A stretch of DNA of 64,000 bases from Parvularcula sp. LCG005 (lineage in GTDB: Bacteria > Pseudomonadota > Alphaproteobacteria > Caulobacterales > Parvularculaceae), in assembly GCF_032930845.1 (NCBI RefSeq), contig NZ_CP136758.1, positions 372,001 to 436,000 on the forward strand. Direction: 5' to 3'. Of the stretch, positions 18,636 through 27,219 are shown in pieces. A program made the translations under genes and the position numbers. The notes beneath the pieces are model-generated. The model did no database searches. It was not told where the DNA came from and saw nothing but the letters and a program-made list of their open reading frames with translations. How positions within the stretch are numbered: the stretch's first letter is position 1; every line of letters starts with the position of its first letter.

Positions 18636-19192
18636 GAGGCAGTTGTCTTGCTTTCGTGTTCAGCGACAGCCTCGGCGTGCAGTTGGGCTTCATGGACGTA
18701 GTGGGCTGCGCCCATCAGGGCGAGGCGATCCTCGCCCGGCTTCAGGTCCCGCAATTTTCGGGCGGGCAGGCCGGCCCACATCTCGCCGCGCGGTACGATT
18801 TTCTTCGGGCCCAAAAAGGCGCCCGCGGCCAGAAAGCCGCCGGTCTCGACGCGTGAGCCGTCCAGCATGGTGGAGGCCATGCCCACGAAGCCGCCGGATT
18901 CAACCGAGCAACCATGCAGCATGCAGCGGTGCCCGATGAGGACGTCCTCGCCGATCTCGATGGGCAGCCCGCCCATTTCCGGCCCATCCACATGCAGGAT
19001 GCATCCGTCCTGAACATTTGAGCGCGCACCAATCCGCACGGCATTGGTGTCGCCGCGGATAATGGCGCCGTACCAGATGGAGGCGTCGGGACCGACGGTG
19101 ACATCACCAATGATGACGGCACCGGGGGCGATGAAGGCGGTTTCGTGGATGATCGGGGCTTTTCCCCCGATCGCCATGATCAACGGCTGCAA
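18632..19192 (-). CDS. Gamma carbonic anhydrase family protein
   Basis: 186 residues with left-handed beta-helix hexapeptide repeats through most of its length (for example [20 protein letters not shown]). The zinc-ligand region [10 protein letters not shown] and the upstream DGCILHVDG match the YrdA/PaaY/gamma-CA group. Members are carbonic anhydrases or thioester-related accessory proteins, so catalytic activity is not certain. It follows the DUF6491 lipoprotein gene with a 4-base gap, forming one transcript. Confidence 0.92.
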   Translation of the reverse strand: MQPLIMAIGGKAPIIHETAFIAPGAVIIGDVTVGPDASIWYGAIIRGDTNAVRIGARSNVQDGCILHVDGPEMGGLPIEIGEDVLIGHRCMLHGCSVESGGFVGMASTMLDGSRVETGGFLAAGAFLGPKKIVPRGEMWAGLPARKLRDLKPGEDRLALMGAAHYVHEAQLHAEAVAEHESKTTAS

Positions 19193-19196
19193 CAGA

Positions 19197-19637
19197 CTAC
19201 TCTTCAGTCACATCGTTGGCCGTGCGGTCCCATTCATAGATCGCTGCCACACGGCATCGGTCTGTGTCGAAAGGCGCCTCGTTTTCGCTGGCAAAGAAGC
19301 GATTCGATACAATCATGTCATCGCCGCGCGACAGGCAGCTCGATCCGATACCGGTGTCGAGGCCAACCCGCTGCGGGTTTGACAGGGGCGCGCAGCCCGG
19401 CAGCAGCTTCACCAGATATTCGTCAGCTGGTCCCTTGCGGACGATCAGGCCGGTTTTGCCGTCATAATCGGAAAATCCGGAGATGTTGCCGGTGAAGCAC
19501 AGATTGCGAACCTCGGCGCCGATGCGGGCATCGTCGGCCTCGTCAACGGCGGTTTCAGTACCGCTGGAATCCGGTGTGGCGCAGGCCGCCAGGGCCGCAA
19601 CCGTTGCAACGGCCAGAAGTCTCGTCGATTTTTTCAT
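19197..19637 (-). CDS. DUF6491-like lipoprotein
   Basis: 146 residues with a lipoprotein signal (lipobox LAAC at about residue 19) and an acidic/Thr linker. The mature part has the conserved cysteine pattern of DUF6491: NLCFTGNISGF, YLVKLLPGCAPLSN, SSCLSRGDDMIV and DRCRVAAIYEW. Function unknown; probably periplasmic and lipid-anchored. It is the first gene of a two-gene unit with the gamma-CA gene. Confidence 0.85.
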   Translation of the reverse strand: MKKSTRLLAVATVAALAACATPDSSGTETAVDEADDARIGAEVRNLCFTGNISGFSDYDGKTGLIVRKGPADEYLVKLLPGCAPLSNPQRVGLDTGIGSSCLSRGDDMIVSNRFFASENEAPFDTDRCRVAAIYEWDRTANDVTEE

Positions 19638-19730
19638 GACATTTCCTCACTAAAAAGGTGGACCCTTTCCCGTGAGGTTAATGTGGGGCCAACGACTTGA
19701 TCCGGCAATCGAATTGCTGTTCAAAATATT

Positions 19731-19743
19731 GTTATCTTGTAAC
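19731..19743. promoter_or_regulatory. Possible Zur-like inverted repeat
   Basis: GTTATCTTGTAAC has inverted GTTA/TAAC halves with five bases between and lies about 90 bases before the ZIP start. Alphaproteobacterial Zur sites contain GTTAT...ATAAC halves, but the match here is partial, so this is only a candidate. Confidence 0.25.
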
Positions 19744-19834
19744 GAACACTTCTTGTCCCATCTTTAAAAAGCTGCAAGGACAGACTGACTGGGCGCGTGC
19801 GAGGTCGGGCGTCCTTTTTTCGTGTGGGAGTTCG

Positions 19835-20599
19835 ATGGGATCGTTGACGTCAACATTGCCGCCTGCCGTCGTGGCAAGCCTTGTTGCCGCGCTGGTCGCA
19901 ACGCTGGGGCTGGTGACAGTCCTGCTCCGGGACGAGTGGGCGACGCGCAATCGCGTTCTCTTCACGGCATTTGCCGCCGGTGTGCTCGTGACGACGGCTC
20001 TGACCCTGTTTCCCGAAGCGCTGGAAGCCACGGCAAGTGCGCCGCTATACGCCTTGCTTGGCTATCTTGGGCTCTACGGCATCAACCTGTTCTTCACACG
20101 AACGGGTGGCGCGATCATCGCGCCGCTGATCGCGATCGGGCTGCATTCCTACATTGATGGCTTCGAATACGGCATCCTGTTCGACCATGACATTTCGCTG
20201 GGCTGGACCGCGTCTTTCGGCCTGATCGCGCATGAATTCGCTGAGGGCGTCATCCTCTATTCCGTGTTGCGGGCGGCTGGCGTCGGAACGGTGGGTGCGA
20301 TGATCGGCTCCTTCATCGGCGCGGCGGTGACGACACCGGTTGGTGCGATCACGTCACAGGTTGTGCTTGACGGGTCGTCGCCTGAAACGGTGGGCATGTT
20401 GCTCGCGGTGGCATCAGGCGCGCTTCTCTATCTCGGTGCGACCCATCTGCCCGGCCACATTCAGCAGGAGCGTCGGCCCCTGGCGGTGGTGTTCTACCTT
20501 GTTGGCGCTGTGCTCGCGATGGGGCTGTCCTTTGGCCACACAGGCCATGAGCAGTACATCCCGGACAATGAATGGGTGCAGTCGCTTCTCTCCCGCTGA
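19835..20599 (+). CDS. ZIP-family divalent metal transporter
   Basis: 254 residues from the ATG at 19835, preceded by GGGAG; the frame extends upstream without a better start. Seven to eight membrane helices and the two intramembrane metal motifs of ZIP proteins are visible: LHSYIDGFEYGI and AHEFAEGVIL. It probably imports zinc or another divalent metal. A GTTAT...TAAC element about 90 bases upstream could be a Zur-type site, though this is weak. Confidence 0.87.
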   Translation: MGSLTSTLPPAVVASLVAALVATLGLVTVLLRDEWATRNRVLFTAFAAGVLVTTALTLFPEALEATASAPLYALLGYLGLYGINLFFTRTGGAIIAPLIAIGLHSYIDGFEYGILFDHDISLGWTASFGLIAHEFAEGVILYSVLRAAGVGTVGAMIGSFIGAAVTTPVGAITSQVVLDGSSPETVGMLLAVASGALLYLGATHLPGHIQQERRPLAVVFYLVGAVLAMGLSFGHTGHEQYIPDNEWVQSLLSR

Positions 20600-20851
20600 T
20601 AACCAGGTCCGAAAATGACACCGCGAGCAGGGCAATTACCCGCGGCGTCACTTCTCGGAGCGCCTTAATGGCTATCGGAGCGGGGACGGTAGCGTGGTGG
20701 GAGCGCGAGATACTACCGACCGGTGAGGGAGAGGTCCGCCCCGAATGGCTGCAACTTAAAGTAGAAATTGATTATTGAACTGTTAACGGGCCACCAGTGC
20801 CTGGTAGAATTTTTGCGTGATCTGCCGCCGCTTCGGCCGTAAAGGGCGCTC

Positions 20852-21556
20852 ATGACGTCTCTCTCATCTTCAGCGCTCGTTCTGTTTTCCGGTGGGCAGG
20901 ATTCTGCGACCTGCCTTGCCTATGCCCTGTCCCGCTTCGAGCGTGTGGAGACGGTGGGCTTTGCCTATGGTCAGCGCCACAAGGTCGAACTTGAAGCGCG
21001 CCAGCGCGTCCGCGATTACATGATGACCCGGCCAGAATGGGTGGGGCGGCTGGGGCCGGACCACATGCTGTCCATGCCGGCTTTCGGCGAAATCGGCGAT
21101 ACCGCAATGACGGCGGATCTGCCCATCGTGCTCGCGGCCAACGGCCTGCCGACCACATTTGTGCCCGGCCGGAACATTGCGTTTTTCACCTTCGCCGGAG
21201 CCCTCGCTTCGCGTCGCGGCCTGAGCACGATCATCGGCGGGATGTGCGAGGCGGACGCTGCCGGTTATCCCGATTGCCGTGCCGACACCATTGAGGCGAT
21301 GGAGAAAGTCCTTCGCCTTGGTGTGGACCCGGGCCTGTCGATCCGCGCGCCCCTTGTCCGCCGCACCAAGGCCGAGACGTGGGATCTTGCCCAGCATCTG
21401 GGTGGCGATGCGTTGGTCGAGATGATCCTCGAAGAGAGCCACACCTGCTACAAAGGTGATCGCTCGGTACGCCATGCCTGGGGCTATGGGTGTGGAGAGT
21501 GTCCGGCGTGCGTTGAGCGACGCAAAGGCTATGAGGGCTGGCAGGCCGCCCGATGA
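20852..21556 (+). CDS. queC: 7-cyano-7-deazaguanine synthase QueC
   Basis: 234 residues, start with AAGGGCG upstream. QueC converts 7-carboxy-7-deazaguanine to preQ0 with ATP and ammonia in queuosine synthesis. The PP-loop SGGQDSATCL and the C-terminal zinc cysteines (CYKGDRS, then CGECPACVERRKGY) are intact. It overlaps queE by four bases (ATGA). No preQ1 riboswitch is recognisable in the 252 bases upstream. Confidence 0.97.
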   Translation: MTSLSSSALVLFSGGQDSATCLAYALSRFERVETVGFAYGQRHKVELEARQRVRDYMMTRPEWVGRLGPDHMLSMPAFGEIGDTAMTADLPIVLAANGLPTTFVPGRNIAFFTFAGALASRRGLSTIIGGMCEADAAGYPDCRADTIEAMEKVLRLGVDPGLSIRAPLVRRTKAETWDLAQHLGGDALVEMILEESHTCYKGDRSVRHAWGYGCGECPACVERRKGYEGWQAAR

Positions 21557-22188
21557 CCTATTCGGTCAAGGAATGTTTCTACACGCTGCAGGGCGAAGGC
21601 GCGCAGACCGGCCGTGCCGCGGTGTTCCTGCGCTTTGCCGGCTGCAATCTGTGGAATGGGTTGGAGCGCGATCGGATGACCGCGGTCTGCCGCTTCTGTG
21701 ATACGGATTTTGTGGGCGTGGATGGTGAGGGCGGCGGCAAATTCACCAGCGCCGAGGCGCTCAGTGCTCATGTCGCAACCCGTTGGCCGGGTGGTGGGAA
21801 ACCCTATGTCGTCTGCACCGGCGGTGAGCCGCTGCTGCAACTGGATCGCGCACTAATCGATGCGCTGCATGCTGCCGGTTTCGAAATTGCCGTGGAGACC
21901 AATGGCACGATCGCAGCGCCAGATGGCATCGACTGGGTCTGTGTCAGCCCAAAGGCGGATGCGCCGCTTGTCCAGCGCTCTGGCCACGAGCTGAAGCTGG
22001 TTTTTCCGCAGGCGGAGGATGCGTCCCATCCGTCCCGGTTCGAGCAGCTCGACTTCCGGCATTTCTTTCTGCAGCCAATGGATGGTGAGGCGGCTGCCGA
22101 GACATTGGCTGCCACCCTCGATTATTGCCGGTCAAACCCCCAATGGCGCCTGTCGCTTCAGACTCATAAGCTGCTTGGCATCCCTTGA
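21553..22188 (+). CDS. queE: 7-carboxy-7-deazaguanine synthase QueE
   Basis: 211 residues. A radical SAM enzyme that converts 6-carboxytetrahydropterin to 7-carboxy-7-deazaguanine. The cluster motif is the extended CX14CX2C form (CNLWNGLERDRMTAVCRFC), as in many proteobacterial QueE proteins, and CTGGEPLLQ and ETNGTIAAP match the family. Overlap with queC indicates a queuosine operon; queD and queF are not in the window. Its stop lies two bases from that of the convergent lipoprotein gene. Confidence 0.96.
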   Translation: MTYSVKECFYTLQGEGAQTGRAAVFLRFAGCNLWNGLERDRMTAVCRFCDTDFVGVDGEGGGKFTSAEALSAHVATRWPGGGKPYVVCTGGEPLLQLDRALIDALHAAGFEIAVETNGTIAAPDGIDWVCVSPKADAPLVQRSGHELKLVFPQAEDASHPSRFEQLDFRHFFLQPMDGEAAAETLAATLDYCRSNPQWRLSLQTHKLLGIP

Positions 22189-22190
22189 GG

Positions 22191-22799
22191 TCAGCCAAGA
22201 AGACCGGCCACCTTGCTGGCGAACCGGGCAAAGAACTGGTTGGCCTCGTACCATGTGCTGCCGGGAATTTCATCGATGCGCATGGTACCGACTTCAGTGT
22301 CCCTTGCGGTGGCCAACAACCGCTCCCCTTCGTAGAACGCCACATCAGCGCTGGCGCCACCCGCCGCGCGGCTCTCATAACTAAGGCCCGGTGAGGCGGC
22401 CAGTTCGGCCTGGGTCGGACGATTGGCCTCAAGGTCGGTCAGCGTGACCTCGATCGTCAACACGCCCAAGCCCGGTCCGTCGGTCAGGGTCGCTACTGGT
22501 CCCAGCTTGGCGCGCAGCTGTTCATCAAACTGGGCGACTTTCGCGTTCAGTTCTCGCTCGGAGAGGGGACGGATATCGTCGCGAAGGCTGCGCGGCTGAT
22601 AGCCGACCCGCTCCATCAGATCGTCGCTGACGGCGATAGGCGCGAGAAACACCATATCGTAGCCGGTGAAGTCGGCCGTGCCGCCGGCAGCCACGGTGAA
22701 ATCGTCAAACCGGCCGGTGGATTCAGGGCCCACCGGTGCGGAGGCACAGGCGGCGAGCGTGGCGACAAGGCCGCCGATCAATATAGCTCTGATGGACAT
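22191..22799 (-). CDS. DUF3313-like lipoprotein
   Basis: 202 residues with a lipoprotein signal (VATLAACAS) and a mature domain with YDMVFLAPIAVSDDL, LTIEVTLTDLEANRP and ATARDTEVGTMRI. This fits the DUF3313 group of small outer-membrane-type lipoproteins with unknown function. It is monocistronic; 37 bases separate its start from the upstream flavoprotein stop. Confidence 0.75.
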   Translation of the reverse strand: MSIRAILIGGLVATLAACASAPVGPESTGRFDDFTVAAGGTADFTGYDMVFLAPIAVSDDLMERVGYQPRSLRDDIRPLSERELNAKVAQFDEQLRAKLGPVATLTDGPGLGVLTIEVTLTDLEANRPTQAELAASPGLSYESRAAGGASADVAFYEGERLLATARDTEVGTMRIDEIPGSTWYEANQFFARFASKVAGLLG

Positions 22800-22836
22800 G
22801 GGACGCTCCTCAATTGGTTAAGGGCAGCCTGCGTCA

Positions 22837-24075
22837 TCAGCCATCAGAAGGCAACGCAACTCTGTGTAACCAGTCCGCTGCGCCAAGGCCCGCCACACGG
22901 CCCGTCGCCATGCAGGCGGTCAGGAGATAGCCGCCGGTCGGGGCATCAAAATCCAGCATTTCACCCGCGCAGAACACGCCGGGCATATCCGTGATCATCA
23001 GGCCATCATTCAACGCTGAAAATCGCACCCCGCCCGCGGTGGAAATGGCGTCATCCATCGGCGCCGGCGCGGTTACCGTGATGGGCAGGGCCTTGATCAC
23101 CGTCGCCAGCCGCTCGCTGTCGGCCATTACTTCGCGCGGTGTGAATTCATTGAGCAGCGCGCGCTTCACGGGGCTCAACTTCAACGCCTTGCGCAAATGA
23201 TTGCCCAAAGATTGTTTGCCCCTGGGCCGCGCCAATCGGTCGCGCAGCTGGGCTGGTGTCAGGTCCGGCACGAGGTCAAGGGACAGGGTCGCTGGGCCCC
23301 TGTTCAGCGCCTCGCGCAAGGGGGCGGACAACTCATAAACACCGGTGCCTTCGATACCGCGTTTGGTGATGACGAACTCGCCGCGGCTTGAGGCCTTATT
23401 GATCGTCAGGCGGACGGATTTGACCGCTGCGCCGCCAAAATGGGTGCGCATATGGTCGCTCCACTGAACCAGAAAGCCGCCATTGGAGGGGGCAAAATCC
23501 GCGAGCGGAACACCCGCCTGGGTAAACGGCCCGGCCCATTGACCGTCCGATCCCAGCCGCCGCCAGCTTGCGCCCCCGGTGGCAAAGATCACCGCTTCCG
23601 GGTGGATCGTCAGCGCGCCATCAGGGGTGTCAAAGGACAAACCGCCATTGTCGGCCCAGCCGGTCCAGCGGTGGCGTTTGTGGACGCGCACGCCGCCTTC
23701 ATCGAGCCGCGCCAGCCAAGCGCGCAGCAGAGGAGAGGCCTTCATCGCTTTCGGGAAGAGCCGTCCCGTGGGCCCCTCGACCCATTCGACCCCGAGACCC
23801 TCCATCCAGTCCTTTATGTCACGCGCCGTGAACGGGCTGACCACGTCACGGAAGCGGAAATCATCGCAGAGGTATCGGCGCAGGAACTGCGGAATTTCCT
23901 CCGTGTGCGAAATGTTAAGGCCTGATTTGCCAGCCATCAGCAATTTGCGCCCGATGCTAGGCATCTGGTCATAGATATCTGCAGCAATGCCGTTGGCACT
24001 CAGGACTTCGGCCGCCATCAGGCCTGCGGGGCCGCCGCCAATGATGGCGATGCGGGGGGTAGAGGTTGTTGTCAT
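22837..24075 (-). CDS. NAD(P)/FAD-dependent oxidoreductase (TIGR03862/HI0933-like)
   Basis: 412 residues. The N-terminal FAD dinucleotide motif is IAIIGGGPAGLMAAEVL, followed by IGRKLLMAGKSGLNISH and ATGGASWRRLGSDGQW; the C-terminal CAGEMLDFDAPTGGYLL is characteristic of the HI0933/BaiN family. The TIGR03862 branch is common in alphaproteobacteria. The substrate is unknown. It is a single gene about 108 bases from rnhA. Confidence 0.9.
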   Translation of the reverse strand: MTTTSTPRIAIIGGGPAGLMAAEVLSANGIAADIYDQMPSIGRKLLMAGKSGLNISHTEEIPQFLRRYLCDDFRFRDVVSPFTARDIKDWMEGLGVEWVEGPTGRLFPKAMKASPLLRAWLARLDEGGVRVHKRHRWTGWADNGGLSFDTPDGALTIHPEAVIFATGGASWRRLGSDGQWAGPFTQAGVPLADFAPSNGGFLVQWSDHMRTHFGGAAVKSVRLTINKASSRGEFVITKRGIEGTGVYELSAPLREALNRGPATLSLDLVPDLTPAQLRDRLARPRGKQSLGNHLRKALKLSPVKRALLNEFTPREVMADSERLATVIKALPITVTAPAPMDDAISTAGGVRFSALNDGLMITDMPGVFCAGEMLDFDAPTGGYLLTACMATGRVAGLGAADWLHRVALPSDG

Positions 24076-24183
24076 CGCTGGGGCTTAGGCGTGAAGGGGG
24101 CAGCGTGCAATGTGGCAGATAATTAGAGGGCCCATTAGGGCTGCGGACTTTGACGGAACGGCCTGGCCGTCTACCAGCGCCCA

Positions 24184-24615
24184 TCAGCCCCGCGCTTCTT
24201 CCAGGCCTGCGCGGGCGAGGGCGTCGGCTTCCTCATTGCCCGGATCACCGGCATGCCCCTTGACCCATTTCCACGACACCGCGCGCGCGGCGCAGGCCTC
24301 GTCCAGCTCGATCCACAGATCCTTGTTCTTCACCGGCTGGCGGCTGGCAGTTTTCCAGCCATTGCGCTTCCAGCCATGGATCCATGAGGTCAGGCCGTTC
24401 TTCACATACTGGCTGTCGGTCACGAGGGTGACGGCGGTGCCGGGCGGCACATCGGACAGGGCACGGATCGCCGCCATCAGCTCCATCCGGTTATTGGTTG
24501 TCGCAGGCTCCCCGCCTTTCAGGCGGCGTTCCTTGTCCCCGTCGATAATCAGTGCACCCCAGCCGCCGGGACCGGGATTGCCGGAGCAGGCACCATCTGT
24601 GTACATCGTGATCAT
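24184..24615 (-). CDS. rnhA: Ribonuclease HI
   Basis: 143 residues, typical length. It degrades RNA in RNA-DNA hybrids. Active-site acidic residues lie in [17 protein letters not shown] (D7), NRMELMAAI (E45) and LVTDSQYV (D67), with [14 protein letters not shown] near the end. It is the last gene of ispH-thrB-rnhA, starting three bases after the thrB stop, an order widely kept in alphaproteobacteria. Confidence 0.97.
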   Translation of the reverse strand: MITMYTDGACSGNPGPGGWGALIIDGDKERRLKGGEPATTNNRMELMAAIRALSDVPPGTAVTLVTDSQYVKNGLTSWIHGWKRNGWKTASRQPVKNKDLWIELDEACAARAVSWKWVKGHAGDPGNEEADALARAGLEEARG

Positions 24616-24618
24616 GGG

Positions 24619-25569
24619 TCAGTCCTTGCTGAACGCCGCGGGGTTGTCCCGGTGCAGGCGCAGAAGTTCAAGATAGGGTTTGGGGTCCTTGACCCGGACA
24701 AGGCTGCCCGGAATCTGGTGCAGCCAGTCATAGGCGCGGGTGACAAGGAACCGCAAGGCCGCACCGCGCAGGAGAAGGGGGAGGGCAGCCTGTTCTTTTC
24801 CAGAAAGCGGGCGCACGCTCTCATACCCTTGGCGGAACGCATGGGCGCGGGCCGTTTCCGTTGTCCCTTCCGGCGTCCAGGCGTTCATGGAGATGGCAAG
24901 GTCGTAGGCGTAGATGTCCGTACACGCAAAATAGAAGTCGATCATGCCCGCGATTTCATCTCCGCGGAACAGGACATTGTCCGGGAAAAGGTCTGCGTGA
25001 ATGGTGCCTGAGGGCAGGTCGGTGGGCCATTCGGCAATCAGGCTTGCCGCGGCCTCGTGCATTTCGTCATGCAGACCCGCCTCGATCTCATCAAGACGCG
25101 GTCCAGATTTGTCGACCATGTCCGCCCACCCGCGCGGGCCCAATGCGTTGGGTCGAGCGCCCGCAAAATCAGCTGTCGCGGCGTGCAGGGAGGCAAGGGC
25201 TGAACCTGCGACCCGGGCCTGGCTCAGGCTGGGGCTGTCCGGCGAGGTGCCTTCAAGAAAAGTAATCAGTGCCGCGGGCCGACCACACAGGGTCTGCAGG
25301 CGCTCACCTGTCCTGTCGTGAACCGGGCTGGCGGCGGGCACGCCTTTCTCAACCACATGATCCATCAGACCGAGAAAATAGGGCAGGTCGTCCGCATTCA
25401 CCCGCTTCTCATAGAGGGTCAGGATGAATCGTTCCCCGCCAGCCTCTACAAGGTAGTTGGAGTTCTCAACGCCTTCCGCAATCCCCTTGAACACGGTCGC
25501 GGGGGGCAGGTCGTAGCGAGCCAGAAATTCGGTCAGGGCGGATTCGTCAACGCGGGTATAGACAGCCAT
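24619..25569 (-). CDS. thrB: Homoserine kinase (ThrB, choline-kinase fold)
   Basis: 316 residues from the ATG at 25567-25569. This is the APH/choline-kinase-type homoserine kinase of alphaproteobacteria and pseudomonads, not the GHMP type. Motifs: MAVYTRVDESALTEFLARYD start, GVENSNYLVEAGGERF, catalytic GTIHADLFPDNVLF and metal-binding GMIDFYFACTD. It phosphorylates homoserine on the route to threonine. It sits between ispH and rnhA in one operon. Confidence 0.95.
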   Translation of the reverse strand: MAVYTRVDESALTEFLARYDLPPATVFKGIAEGVENSNYLVEAGGERFILTLYEKRVNADDLPYFLGLMDHVVEKGVPAASPVHDRTGERLQTLCGRPAALITFLEGTSPDSPSLSQARVAGSALASLHAATADFAGARPNALGPRGWADMVDKSGPRLDEIEAGLHDEMHEAAASLIAEWPTDLPSGTIHADLFPDNVLFRGDEIAGMIDFYFACTDIYAYDLAISMNAWTPEGTTETARAHAFRQGYESVRPLSGKEQAALPLLLRGAALRFLVTRAYDWLHQIPGSLVRVKDPKPYLELLRLHRDNPAAFSKD

Positions 25570-25579
25570 GGGGGGCCGC

Positions 25580-26530
25580 CTAGACCAGTTCGCGCGGCAA
25601 TTTAAAGGTGACACCTTCGGTGGCGGTTTCAACCTCGACCACAGAAACATCGGTCCGCCGACGGAACGCCTCGATCACCCCTTGCACCACTTCCTCAGGT
25701 GCAGAAGCGCCGGCCGTCAGGGCAACGATTGAAGGTTGGAGCGCAGTGATCTTTTCCCAGTCGAGGGCGTTGGCATTTTCTGCCAGCACCGCGTAGGGAC
25801 AACCCGCGCGCTCGCCCACTTCCACAAGGCGCTTGGAGTTGGATGAGGTTTCCGACCCGATGACGATCAGCACATCCGCATCGGCGGCAGCAGCGCGCAC
25901 AGATTCTTGGCGGTTCGTCGTCGCGTAGCAAATGTCATCCTTGTGCGGCAGATGAATGTCAGGGAAGCGCCGCTTCAGGATCTCGACAATCCTCGCCGTG
26001 TCATCAACCGACAGCGTGGTCTGGGTCACATAGGCCAGGCCGCCCTCGGGGCGCTCAAATGTCTCGGCGTCCTCTTCGGTCTCGATCAGGGTCATGGCGC
26101 TGTCAGGCAGTTGGCCCATCGTGCCCACCACCTCCGGGTGACCGGCATGGCCGATCAGAAGAACGTGGTGCCCGTCACGGGCATGGCGTTCGGTTTCGAT
26201 ATGAACCTTTGAGACCAGCGGGCAGGTCGCATCGAGGAACATCAGCTGCCGCGCCTGGGCCTCGGCGGGCACCGATTTGGGTACACCGTGGGCCGAGAAC
26301 AGGACAGGACGGTCATCGGGCACTTCGTCGAGTTCATCGACGAAGACGGCGCCCAGATCGCGCAGGCGACCAACCACGGTTTCGTTATGAACGATCTCAT
26401 GACGCACATAGACCGGTGCGCCGTAGCGTTCGATGGCCCGCTCGACCATCTGGATGGCGCGGTCGACACCGGCGCAGAAGCCGCGCGGAGCGGCAAGGCG
26501 GACGGTGATCGGCGGCAGGGTGTTCGTCAT
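25580..26530 (-). CDS. ispH: 4-hydroxy-3-methylbut-2-enyl diphosphate reductase IspH
   Basis: 316 residues from the ATG at 26528-26530; a longer frame from 26578 is unlikely. IspH makes IPP and DMAPP in the last step of the MEP isoprenoid pathway. The three [4Fe-4S] cysteines lie in [24 protein letters not shown] and [10 protein letters not shown], with IGHAGHPEV and [10 protein letters not shown] also conserved. It is the first gene of the ispH-thrB-rnhA operon. Confidence 0.97.
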   Translation of the reverse strand: MTNTLPPITVRLAAPRGFCAGVDRAIQMVERAIERYGAPVYVRHEIVHNETVVGRLRDLGAVFVDELDEVPDDRPVLFSAHGVPKSVPAEAQARQLMFLDATCPLVSKVHIETERHARDGHHVLLIGHAGHPEVVGTMGQLPDSAMTLIETEEDAETFERPEGGLAYVTQTTLSVDDTARIVEILKRRFPDIHLPHKDDICYATTNRQESVRAAAADADVLIVIGSETSSNSKRLVEVGERAGCPYAVLAENANALDWEKITALQPSIVALTAGASAPEEVVQGVIEAFRRRTDVSVVEVETATEGVTFKLPRELV

Positions 26531-26634
26531 GAAGATCCTTTCACCCAAGGCAGGGCTAGCGTCAGGCGCGCATTTCATGTCTATACATAGGGAACAACGC
26601 CGCTTGTCAAAAGCTGTATGCTAATCTGGAGTGC

Positions 26635-27201
26635 ATGATGAGACTTGTCCTCGCCGCCGCCGCCCTTCTGTCGTTGAGTGCCTGTGGCTCTGTCGGCGAA
26701 AGTCTCGAAACCATGCGTCTCGCCAGCGAGAAGAATATCGGCGTCTGCCCGAACGTCTTTGCCCTCGAAGATGCCGCGCGGATGATTGATTTTGTTGGCG
26801 ATCCTTCGCTCGACAACGTGGCATGGTCCGCCGAGATTACCGATGTCCGCACCGCCTGCCGGATCCAGGCCGATCGCCCGATCACGGCGACGGTGGAAAT
26901 CGACTTCGCTGTCGGCAAGGGACCTGCAGCGTCGGGGACCGTCAAGGACCTGACCTATTTCGTCGCCGTCACGCGACGAAACCGCGAAGTCATCGCCAAG
27001 ACCGAATTCACGGTGCCCGTCAAAATCGAGGGCGGTATCGCCACGGTTCGCCTGTCTGACGATGTGGATGGCATTGTCATTCCCCGGAAAGATGGCGACA
27101 CCGCCGGGACAAACTTTGAAATTGCCGTGGGCCTTTCCCTTGACCGTCAGCAGGTGCTGTTCAACCGGTCGGGTGAAAGCCTGAAATTCCCCAATCTCTA
27201 A
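26635..27201 (+). CDS. Hypothetical lipoprotein
   Basis: 188 residues from an ATGATG with GGAG five bases upstream. A lipoprotein signal (LLSLSACGS) is followed by a beta-rich domain with two further cysteines (GVCPNVF, RTACRI) and patterns such as VKDLTYFVAVTRRNREVIAK. It has the look of a conserved alphaproteobacterial lipoprotein of unknown function. It lies 18 bases before argS on the same strand. Confidence 0.8.
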   Translation: MMRLVLAAAALLSLSACGSVGESLETMRLASEKNIGVCPNVFALEDAARMIDFVGDPSLDNVAWSAEITDVRTACRIQADRPITATVEIDFAVGKGPAASGTVKDLTYFVAVTRRNREVIAKTEFTVPVKIEGGIATVRLSDDVDGIVIPRKDGDTAGTNFEIAVGLSLDRQQVLFNRSGESLKFPNL

Positions 27202-27219
27202 AGACTTCAATTTGACATT

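Noticed and set aside
20572-20778. 68-codon plus-strand frame after the ZIP gene
   Set aside because: Starts inside the ZIP gene in another frame and shows no protein-like pattern.
20600-20851. Possible preQ1 riboswitch before queC
   Set aside because: No preQ1-I or preQ1-II core sequence is present; the region looks unstructured.
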